Assembly (NCBI RefSeq): GCF_033558715.1 | Contig: NZ_CP114606.1 | Span: 310,001-374,000 of the forward strand | Direction of reading: 5' to 3' | DNA from: Acinetobacter sp. YWS30-1 | GTDB taxonomy: Bacteria; Pseudomonadota; Gammaproteobacteria; Pseudomonadales; Moraxellaceae | Length of the DNA stretch: 64,000 nt | Position numbers and translations under genes: made by a program | In this document: piece by piece, positions 57,394-64,000 of the stretch | Layout: each line of letters opens with the position of its first letter | How positions within the stretch are numbered: position 1 is the first letter of the stretch | Notes under the pieces: model-generated | What the model saw: only the letters and a program-made list of their open reading frames with translations | Database searches by the model: none | Told to the model about the DNA's origin: nothing

Positions 57394-58013
57394 CTTTCCT
57401 CTCCAAGTTTTGAATATCTTGTGTCGTTTATCTAGTATTCATAAAATATTGAAATATATGCTAATCAGATCAGGTTTCACTATATTTACAATATCTTTAA
57501 ATAAAGGGTGTCACAGCACAAAATGGAATTCAGGATATAATTGAGTGAGCTCACTCAAAAAATATTTTTAAAGTTAATAAAGTTTAAAATATTGAAAATT
57601 AAATGGTTACTCTTAAAAAATTAACGGGTTTTCCACTCTCTGACAATATCAAATTCTATATATTTTGAATAACTCGAATAATGAATGGGATTAAACGAAA
57701 ATAACAATATCTAAGTCCATAATATGTTTTTATCAAAGGATAAAAAGAATAAGTGAAAAGTAGTATTTAAAATGAATTTTATAACTGGTTTATTTTAAAT
57801 GGTTTTTTAATTGAGTTTTGTTTGGCTGAAGAAACCCATAACAATAATGAATGGAATAAGGGTATTTTCTGGTTATAGCTCGCATTTTTGCATACAGAAA
57901 ATCCTAGCTAAATGGGCTTTATTTTTAAAAAAGCATTGGCAAATATGCTTGAAAATTAGTCAGTCAGCCCTATAATTATCTCACTCCTTCCTCCAAGTCA
58001 CATAGAGAGCAAA
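57394..58013. other. AT-rich intergenic region between katA and the 58014 ORF
   Basis: 620 bases with no supported ORF or RNA gene. It should hold divergent promoters for katA and the small ORF. The only strong structure is the 18-bp palindrome at 57541-57558. Confidence 0.45.
57541..57558. promoter_or_regulatory. perfect 18-bp palindrome upstream of katA
   Basis: TTGAGTGAGCTCACTCAA is its own complement. The TGAGTGA / TCACTCA arms are typical of TetR-type or other dimeric repressor operators. Its regulator is unknown. Confidence 0.4.
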
Positions 58014-58193
58014 ATGGCCAAGAAAAAAACAGCCAAGCAGGTGGTGATCCACAATTTTGTGGCCAAACATATGCATGAAGTCAATAAAAGCCAGGTTTTT
58101 GTAGATCGGAAGAAAAATGCAAAACGTGGTTATACCAAGCACAAACAAGGGCGATATCAACAAGATGATCGCCCTTTTTTATGGGCAGCTTAG
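58014..58193 (+). CDS. 59-residue basic protein with terminator inside its ORF
   Basis: The small basic product starts MAKKKTAKQVVIHNFVAKHM and continues VFVDRKKNAKRGYTKHKQGR. The NxVAKHM, DRKK and RGYxKHK blocks look like a conserved small-protein family; I tentatively think of DUF7230-like proteins, from memory. An intrinsic terminator (58148-58180) lies inside codons 45-56, before the TAG at 58191. Terminated transcripts would carry no stop codon. This layout is known for arfA, the ribosome-rescue factor made from non-stop mRNA. Sequence similarity to ArfA itself is weak. AGAGAGC precedes the ATG. It overlaps the convergent gene end by four bases. Confidence 0.65.
   Translation: MAKKKTAKQVVIHNFVAKHMHEVNKSQVFVDRKKNAKRGYTKHKQGRYQQDDRPFLWAA
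58148..58180 (+). terminator. intrinsic terminator lying inside the 58014 ORF
   Basis: Stem AGGGCGAT (58148-58155) / ATCGCCCT (58168-58175), 12-base loop, six T (58175-58180). No in-frame stop codon precedes it. Confidence 0.85.
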
Positions 58194-58690
58194 GGCGGCC
58201 AGGAAGAAGTGGATCTGTTCTGGACGGGAGCTGATTTTAAGGGATTCTGTGGGGTATAGTGAAAAGATGAATTTCTTTTCGAAGAATGCGGTGAAGTCCG
58301 CCGGGTGGTTGAAGAAGCTTCTTCGGGAAACATATTTTGAAAAAAACGGGGCAGGGTCGCAGAACTCGAAGATCTATTTGGATCAGCATCAGCCATAGGC
58401 CGGGTCTGTTGAAAACTGGCAAATTTTCCTAGCTGTTGCCGATACAGTTTTGCCGCAATGACCGATGGATCATTCTTGCCTAAACGCCGTTGCTGGGTAC
58501 GAGAAATTTCAATTCCCCATAAGGGACAGGCTTTAGGACGTTCAGTTTCACGGATATACTGGTGACTCGAGCTGGCATTATTACGATCACGAGAAGATGT
58601 ATCTCTGGATTTTTGCGAACGTAAGGCCGGTGCAACAATAATAAAATAAAACGCTGCAGCCAGCATAAGCAGGATAAGCACAAATTCCAT
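58190..58690 (-). CDS. hypothetical membrane-anchored protein
   Basis: This 166-residue protein starts with a single membrane helix (about residues 3-21, FVLILLMLAAAFYFIIVAP). It continues with a basic, Ser/Arg-rich, probably disordered cytoplasmic domain containing GKNDPSVIAAKLYRQQLG. No family recognised. It ends four bases inside the convergent 58014 ORF. It lies 42 bases downstream of ptsP on the same strand. Confidence 0.65.
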   Translation of the reverse strand: MEFVLILLMLAAAFYFIIVAPALRSQKSRDTSSRDRNNASSSHQYIRETERPKACPLWGIEISRTQQRRLGKNDPSVIAAKLYRQQLGKFASFQQTRPMADADPNRSSSSATLPRFFQNMFPEEASSTTRRTSPHSSKRNSSFHYTPQNPLKSAPVQNRSTSSWPP

Positions 58691-58732
58691 AAGTACCTCG
58701 ACTAATGCAGAGGAACCTGGAAAAGTTCCTCC

Positions 58733-61030
58733 TTAAGCGCTGACCATACGGGTGGTGGATTTCACCATGTCTCCTAAACCATGTGTTCTAAAATAATGCT
58801 CCATCCAGCTTTTTACCATGAGTGGATTGTCCAGTTTTAGTACATGTTTGAGTAATTCCTGTGCATCCGGCATCGGTACATGACAGATCGTTTTTCGGAC
58901 TCTCAAAATATTACTGGAACTCATGGACAGGGTATTAAATCCCATGGCCATTAATAGTACGGCGGAGAGAGGATCACCGGCCATTTCACCACAGATACTG
59001 ATCGGTTTGTTATTACGGTGACAGTCTTCTACCAGGCGGGTCAGGGCGCGCAGAATGGCTGGATGCAAATGCGAATAGACATTGGCCACACGTGGGTTAT
59101 TCCGGTCTACGGCAAGTAAATACTGGGTTAAATCGTTAGAACCGACCGAAAAGAAATCAACCAGTTCAGAAAACTCATCAATCTGATGCAGTACGCTCGG
59201 TACTTCCACCATAATCCCGATTTGTGGTTTGGTAATCTTCACCTGTTCTTCTTCCTGAACGGCATGATGATCACGCTCTAATAGATACAGCGCTTCTTCA
59301 ACCTCACTGACACTGGTCACCATCGGCAACAGGATGTGCAGATTATTCAGGCCGATACTGGCTTTCAGCATGGCGCGAATCTGGGAAGAGAAGATTTCAG
59401 GATGATCCAGTGTGAAACGGATACCACGCCAGCCCAGTGCTGAATTCTCTTCTTCAATCGAGAAATACGGCAGGTCTTTGTCTGCACCAATATCCAGTGT
59501 TCGCATCACCACTGGTTTATTGGCAAAGTGACTGAGCTGTTGCCGGTAAATGGCACGTTGTTCCTCTTCACCCGGGAATCGGTCACGTAGCATGAACGGG
59601 ATTTCAGAGCGGTACAGGCCAACACCTTTGGCACCACGCTGTACACCACGAACCACGTCAATCATCAAGCCGGTATTTACAAACAGACGTACAGCAGTCC
59701 CATCCGGTGTAATTGCATCTTTGGTCTCGTATTGACGTAGATCTTTGGCAATCTGTTCCTCTTCTTTCTGAATTTCTTTATAACGGGTACGCAAACGGCG
59801 TGGTGGATTAATAAAGATGCGGCCCTGATGCGCATCGACAATCATCTCTACGTCATCCAGGGTATTGATGGGCAGTTCGGTCACACCCACGACAGTCGGA
59901 ATACCCAGCGCGCGTGCCACAATCACCATGTGTGAATTCATGGCACCTTCAGTGGTGACAATTGCTGCAATCTTATCGACAGGTAATTCCACCAGCGCAG
60001 CTGTTGAAATTTCTTCACCAATCAGGATGCTTTCATCCGTCAGTTCGCGATGGCTTTCATCAGCTTCCTGTAATTTGGCCAGAATACGGCGCCCTAGATC
60101 TTTCAGATCAGCGACACGTTCACGCAGGTAATCATCTTCCATCTGCGCAAACTGCGCGACATGGTTATCAATCACGATGCGAACTGCACCTTGCGCCCAG
60201 TGACCATCACGAATCAAGGCTTTAATTTCCGATGGCAAAGCATTTTCATCCAGCATACGCAGGAACACACTGAACAAGGCGCGTTCTTCGGCCATCAGCG
60301 CATCCTGCATTTTGTCATCCAGGAACTGAATTTCTTCACGTACCGAATTTAAGGCATTATCCAGTAAAGCCAGTTCTTCGCTAATATCATCTGCTTCACG
60401 ATCCGGAACGGCACCCAGATCTGCAGGTGGATAAAGCACAATGGCGCGGCCGAGTGCGATACCGCCAGAACCGGATACACCCTGGAAGGTTTTATATGCC
60501 GGTAAATTATTTGGCTTGCGGAATACATCAATATTGCCGACTGCATGGGCGTGAGCGATTACGCCCGAAAGCTGGGCACATAGCGTAACCAGGAACGATT
60601 CAGCCGCTTCACTAAAATCTTGGGATTCTTTATTTTGGACAACCAGTACGCCCATGACCTTACGGCGATACATGACCGGAACGCCCAGAAAGGAATTATA
60701 AATTTCTTCGCCCGTTTCCGGTAAATACAGGAAACGATCATGCTTAGGGGCATTGTCGAGGTTAACGATTTCCTCACGCTGACCGACCAGACCGACCAGA
60801 CCTTCACCGGTATGTAGAGACACATGACCGACAGCTTCAGGCTTCAGGCCTTTAGATGCCATTAACAGATAGCGCTGGTTGCGTTCATCGAGCAGATAAA
60901 TGGAGCAAACATCCACATGCATGGCCTCAGCGACCTGATTGACCATAATATCGAGTGATTCATGCAAACTGGTAGACGCATTAATCTCTTGGACAATGCG
61001 TCTCAGGGTATCCAGTTGCATATTCGACAT
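58733..61030 (-). CDS. ptsP: phosphoenolpyruvate-protein phosphotransferase PtsP (EI-Ntr)
   Basis: PtsP is enzyme I of the nitrogen phosphotransferase system, autophosphorylating with PEP. The 765 residues have an N-terminal GAF domain (about 1-160), the EI N-domain (from GSGGIALGRAIVLYPP), the active-site histidine in TTEGAMNSHMVIVARALGIP and the PEP-binding barrel with the catalytic Cys in SICGEMAGDPLSAV. It lies beside rppH, the same order found in E. coli and Pseudomonas. Confidence 0.96.
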   Translation of the reverse strand: MSNMQLDTLRRIVQEINASTSLHESLDIMVNQVAEAMHVDVCSIYLLDERNQRYLLMASKGLKPEAVGHVSLHTGEGLVGLVGQREEIVNLDNAPKHDRFLYLPETGEEIYNSFLGVPVMYRRKVMGVLVVQNKESQDFSEAAESFLVTLCAQLSGVIAHAHAVGNIDVFRKPNNLPAYKTFQGVSGSGGIALGRAIVLYPPADLGAVPDREADDISEELALLDNALNSVREEIQFLDDKMQDALMAEERALFSVFLRMLDENALPSEIKALIRDGHWAQGAVRIVIDNHVAQFAQMEDDYLRERVADLKDLGRRILAKLQEADESHRELTDESILIGEEISTAALVELPVDKIAAIVTTEGAMNSHMVIVARALGIPTVVGVTELPINTLDDVEMIVDAHQGRIFINPPRRLRTRYKEIQKEEEQIAKDLRQYETKDAITPDGTAVRLFVNTGLMIDVVRGVQRGAKGVGLYRSEIPFMLRDRFPGEEEQRAIYRQQLSHFANKPVVMRTLDIGADKDLPYFSIEEENSALGWRGIRFTLDHPEIFSSQIRAMLKASIGLNNLHILLPMVTSVSEVEEALYLLERDHHAVQEEEQVKITKPQIGIMVEVPSVLHQIDEFSELVDFFSVGSNDLTQYLLAVDRNNPRVANVYSHLHPAILRALTRLVEDCHRNNKPISICGEMAGDPLSAVLLMAMGFNTLSMSSSNILRVRKTICHVPMPDAQELLKHVLKLDNPLMVKSWMEHYFRTHGLGDMVKSTTRMVSA

Positions 61031-61121
61031 AGGAGCTGCTCCGTATTTTTTTAGAAGTCCGGTAATTTAGTTTATTTATAACAATAGCCGAGCAAAAAAT
61101 CTGCACATGCACGCGATTTTT

Positions 61122-61604
61122 TTAAGGTTTTTGTTGTGGTAATTGCTGACAGAGTTCAATCATGGCCTTGCGATAAACATCGCGTTTAAAATTCACCACT
61201 TGGCCTAATGGATACCAGTAACTGACCCATTGCCATTGATCAAATTCGGGCGGATCGGACAGATCAAGTTGAATGTTCTGTACGGGCGCCGTCAGTTTGA
61301 GTAAAAACCACTTCTGTTTTTGACCGATACATACCGGATCTGAATCCGTGCGAATGTATCGATACGGCAAACGATAACGCAACCATCCTTTGGTCTGCGC
61401 GATAATCTGGACGTGTTCAGGCAGTAAGCCAACTTCTTCTCTCAGCTCACGATAAAGTGCCTGCTCAGGGGTTTCTCCATATTGGATACCTCCTTGTGGA
61501 AATTGCCATGCATTATGACCAATGCGTTTTGCCCATAAAACCTGTCCAGCATCGTTTGCCAAAATGATCCCGACATTCGGTCGGAAACCTTCTGAGTCGA
61601 TCAT
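61122..61604 (-). CDS. rppH: RNA pyrophosphohydrolase
   Basis: RppH removes pyrophosphate from the 5' end of mRNA and so opens it to RNase E decay. The Nudix box [20 protein letters not shown] continues with VGL and fits GX5EX7REUXEEXGU. Family features include [20 protein letters not shown] and NAWQFPQGG. 160 residues, normal length. It is upstream of ptsP in the same direction, with a 91-base gap. Confidence 0.95.
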   Translation of the reverse strand: MIDSEGFRPNVGIILANDAGQVLWAKRIGHNAWQFPQGGIQYGETPEQALYRELREEVGLLPEHVQIIAQTKGWLRYRLPYRYIRTDSDPVCIGQKQKWFLLKLTAPVQNIQLDLSDPPEFDQWQWVSYWYPLGQVVNFKRDVYRKAMIELCQQLPQQKP

Positions 61605-61786
61605 TTGGCTACCTAAAATTGTTTAATTTATGCCTTTGCTTTCGGGGAATATTATTTCTTTATCCAACTCGAAAAAAAGCAAAGTTTAAAAATGTTAAAA
61701 TTGCTATGATCTTAACGAATTTCTATCGACTAGCGGAGATAGATTTACAATTTTTTTCTTAAATTTCAGTTTTTACGAGTATTTTC

Positions 61787-62437
61787 ATGAAATTGGCGCT
61801 ATTTGATCTCGATCACACCCTGTTAAACACCGATTCGGATCATTCCTGGGGGGAATTCCTGGTCAATGAAGGCTTGGTGGATCCCGTTCATCACCGCGCC
61901 ATGAATGACAAGTTTTATGAGGACTATAAAAAGGGTCAACTGGATCCCTATGCCTATAATGAATTTGTGTTCCAGTTTTTAACTCAACATGACCATGATT
62001 ATCTGACCGAATTACATCAACTGTTCATGCAAAAAGTCATTCGCCCACAGATGCGTCCGGAAGGTTTTAAGGCCATTCAGTGCCATAAAGATGCGGGACA
62101 TGAAATTGTTGGTATTACTGCAACCTCGGACTTTATTACCGCACCGATCTTCCGTGAGTTTGGGATTACTGAAATTATTGCCACCAATGCTGAAGTCATT
62201 GACGGTAAATATACCGGTAAGGTGACCAATATCGCCTGCTATCAGCAAGGCAAATTGACCCGTCTGAATCAATGGTTGGCTGGTCGTGGCGTGACTGAGT
62301 CTTGGGCCTATTCAGATTCAATCAATGACCGTTTTCTGCTGGAATATGCCGATCATGCCATTGCCGTAAATCCGGATGAGCGTCTGGAAGCACTGGCCAA
62401 AGAACAGGGCTGGGAAATTCAGGACTGGTCGATTTAA
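61787..62437 (+). CDS. HAD-IB family phosphatase (SerB-like)
   Basis: This 216-residue HAD hydrolase has motif I LALFDLDHTLLNTDSD, motif II EIVGITATSDFITA, a motif III lysine around GKVTNIACYQQGK and motif IV WAYSDSINDRFLLE. It belongs to the IB group containing phosphoserine phosphatase-like enzymes. Substrate unknown. It is divergent from rppH, an arrangement also known from Pseudomonas. Confidence 0.88.
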   Translation: MKLALFDLDHTLLNTDSDHSWGEFLVNEGLVDPVHHRAMNDKFYEDYKKGQLDPYAYNEFVFQFLTQHDHDYLTELHQLFMQKVIRPQMRPEGFKAIQCHKDAGHEIVGITATSDFITAPIFREFGITEIIATNAEVIDGKYTGKVTNIACYQQGKLTRLNQWLAGRGVTESWAYSDSINDRFLLEYADHAIAVNPDERLEALAKEQGWEIQDWSI

Positions 62438-62459
62438 GCAATTCTTTTGATTTAATCAG

Positions 62460-62483
62460 GCACAACTTCGGTTGTGCTTTTTT
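62460..62483 (+). terminator. terminator of the HAD-IB gene
   Basis: Stem GCACAAC / GTTGTGC with the stable TTCG tetraloop and seven T. Confidence 0.92.
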
Positions 62484-62587
62484 ATAAGCAGAATAGGGTA
62501 CTTTTTGACATGCCCGTTGCTGAATAAACATGCTATGCTCAGAATAAATAAAGCAAGTCGACAATAACGATAGCAAGCGCTGAGGTA

Positions 62588-62845
62588 ATGAAAATGACCC
62601 AAGTTAGACCGCGTATGACTCATCTATTTGCACAGTTAGGTCTGGATTCGAGTGCAGAAGGGATTGCCCAATTTATTCATGAGCATCAATTACCCAAAGA
62701 TGTAAACCTGATGGAGGCGCCGTATTGGTCAGATGCACAGCGCCAGTTCCTGGCTGAAAAAATTGCTTCAGATGGAGAATGGGCCATTGTGGTAGATCAG
62801 CTTAATGAATCTCTGCATGAAGATGCTACCAGTGGGATGGAATAG
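62588..62845 (+). CDS. DUF2789 family protein
   Basis: This 85-residue soluble protein matches the small DUF2789 family (MTHLFAQLGLDSSAEGIAQF, then LPKDVNLMEAPYWSDAQRQF and LAEKIASDGEW). The function is unknown. ATG at 62588 follows a GAGG ribosome site; an ATG two codons later is possible. Confidence 0.87.
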   Translation: MKMTQVRPRMTHLFAQLGLDSSAEGIAQFIHEHQLPKDVNLMEAPYWSDAQRQFLAEKIASDGEWAIVVDQLNESLHEDATSGME

Positions 62846-62850
62846 CGAAC

Positions 62851-62878
62851 AAAAAGCCAATCAACTGATTGGCTTTTT
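62851..62878. terminator. bidirectional terminator, DUF2789 / ovoA
   Basis: 13-bp perfect stem AAAAAGCCAATCA / TGATTGGCTTTTT, loop AC, between convergent genes. Confidence 0.92.
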
Positions 62879-62889
62879 CATTTGGGGCA

Positions 62890-64000
62890 TTACTGTGTCC
62901 GTTTCCATAAAGTTACTTGGGACAGGGTATGTTGATATTTACGCGCTGTTTCTCGGATCACAAAAGGCACATCCACAGGTTCGTCCAGCATTTCAAAATG
63001 TGGACTTAGCAAAGCTTTGATACCCTCTAAGGTACTCAGGTTTTCTCCCGCCTGCTTAAATCCGCCGATCCATTCACTGCGTGCTGTATGTTCTTCCAGC
63101 CAGGTATAAGGCGAGGCTAGCATCAGGATTCCGCCCATATTCAGCCGATTATGAATCTCACTTAGAAAAGCTTTAGGATGATGCAGGCGATCAATCAGGT
63201 TGGCTGCCAGAATAAAATCATAATCTTTAAACTGCGGTTTCAGGTTGCAGGCATCGGCCTGATAAAACTCGACCTTATTGGCAACCTGTTTAAGTTCAAG
63301 TTCTGCCAGTGAGCAGGATTTATATTCCACCAGTTCACCCTCAACAGGAATGCTATAGCGCAGGGTCTCTCCTTGCGCCAGCACCACACCTTGCTGAATA
63401 AAACGGGCTGAAAAGTCTAAACCGGTGACCTGATCAAAATCTTGGGCCAGTTCAAAGCTGGCGCGTCCGGTGGCACAACCGATATCCAGCGCTTTATGAC
63501 ACGGAATGTTTTGAAAATAAGGACGGGCCAGTTGAATGAGGCTTTGGGCAAAGTTTGGAACAGCAAAATATTCCGCCCCATACTGGAATTCCAGATATTG
63601 GGAAATCAGCTGATCACTTTCATATTGAGAGTGAAACTGCGGTGATGTCTCTTCCGCGGCAACATAGCGAAAACCGGCATGCTGGAAAAAATGTCGCCGG
63701 AACGCATAGCGTGAACTGTGCAGGGCTTCATTACCGGCTGAAATCCAGGAACCGCCTTTAATCAGATGATGTTGGCCATCGAAGGTTGGGGTACTAAAAT
63801 CATCATAGAAAGGATGGACTTGAAAGCCTTCGAAAGGATAAATCGGGGTCTCGGTCCATTGCCAGACATTGCCCTGAACATCATAAAAATCGCCATGCTG
63901 AAAATGATCCACCGGAAAAGAGTTAGGGCCATATTTTAATTCAATATTGGCTTTCTCAGGACTTGGTAATTTTGGATCCAGTCCTGAAACTGCATACAAT
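62890..64000 (-). CDS. ovoA: 5-histidylcysteine sulfoxide synthase / methyltransferase (3' part)
   Basis: OvoA starts ovothiol synthesis, joining cysteine and histidine with O2 at a non-heme iron; its C-terminal domain is a SAM methyltransferase. Here the frame is open to the window edge, so only the C-terminal ~370 residues are seen. Residues up to about 120 are the end of the FGE-sulfatase-like domain (DVQGNVWQWTETPIYPFEGF, GGSWISAGNEALHSSRYAFR). The rest is the methyltransferase (ALDIGCATGRASFELAQ). The N-terminal DinB-like half with the iron ligands lies outside the window. Confidence 0.87.
   Translation of the reverse strand, partial: LYAVSGLDPKLPSPEKANIELKYGPNSFPVDHFQHGDFYDVQGNVWQWTETPIYPFEGFQVHPFYDDFSTPTFDGQHHLIKGGSWISAGNEALHSSRYAFRRHFFQHAGFRYVAAEETSPQFHSQYESDQLISQYLEFQYGAEYFAVPNFAQSLIQLARPYFQNIPCHKALDIGCATGRASFELAQDFDQVTGLDFSARFIQQGVVLAQGETLRYSIPVEGELVEYKSCSLAELELKQVANKVEFYQADACNLKPQFKDYDFILAANLIDRLHHPKAFLSEIHNRLNMGGILMLASPYTWLEEHTARSEWIGGFKQAGENLSTLEGIKALLSPHFEMLDEPVDVPFVIRETARKYQHTLSQVTLWKRTQ

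Noticed and set aside
58014..58193. Calling the 59-codon ORF arfA
   Set aside because: The terminator layout fits, but the conserved ArfA sequence (PLFRxRV..KKGKGSYxRK) is not convincingly present.
58117..58398. 93-codon plus-strand frame after the 58014 ORF
   Set aside because: It overlaps both the small ORF and the minus-strand membrane-anchored protein gene and lacks a ribosome site.

Overview
The window is a stretch of an Acinetobacter chromosome, or that of a very close Moraxellaceae relative. The evidence is an intact element matching ISAba125 in length, ends and duplication; Acinetobacter-type housekeeping proteins (ETF-QO, MurI, HemH, GlyQS, RNase E, RluC, PtsP, RppH); moderate-to-low GC; and genes typical of non-enteric soil and water Acinetobacter. 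The species cannot be fixed from the sequence alone.

Layout. 1-1250: the tail of an unknown gene and an IS30-family element. 1300-16100: housekeeping and small envelope genes (etfD, DUF1285, murI, DUF4062, hemH, MBL hydrolase, yacG, trmB-like, flavoprotein, methyltransferase, dehydrogenase, lipoproteins). 16200-18900: an AT-rich two-gene module of unknown function (soluble protein plus four-helix membrane protein), broken by ISAba125. 18950-28200: glyS/glyQ, transglutaminase-like, HPP-CBS, DASS and TauE transporters, PspC, lipoprotein. 28350-28670: three tandem tRNA-Lys(UUU) genes. 28860-37040: acyl-CoA synthetase, rne with a long leader, rluC and a HAD phosphatase. 37050-52500: a catabolic island for 3-phenylpropionate/cinnamate. 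52550-64000: acetyltransferase, CDF transporter, RomA-like hydrolase, a decayed katG fragment beside an intact catalase, a tiny basic ORF with a terminator inside it, ptsP, rppH, HAD phosphatase, DUF2789 and the 3' part of ovoA.

The catabolic island works as one pathway. The OprD-type porin probably admits the aromatic acid. HcaEFCD dihydroxylates it, HcaB re-aromatises the dihydrodiol to the 2,3-dihydroxy acid, MhpB opens the ring, MhpC splits off succinate or fumarate, and MhpD, MhpE and MhpF convert the five-carbon product to pyruvate and acetyl-CoA. HcaR, divergent from hcaE, is the likely regulator. There is no mhpA, which is consistent because HcaB already yields the ring-cleavage substrate. 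An IS4-family element has inserted exactly in the terminator after mhpE.

The most notable unexplained structures are: (i) a 91-nt three-hairpin element present twice (36148-36238 on + and 51422-51512 on -) with identical length, spacing and bulge, compensatory stem changes and GGA-containing loops; (ii) a 59-codon ORF at 58014 whose intrinsic terminator lies before its stop codon, a layout known from arfA-type non-stop genes; (iii) the ISAba125-broken AT-rich two-gene module, whose ancestral junction can be rebuilt; (iv) a frameshifted katG remnant.
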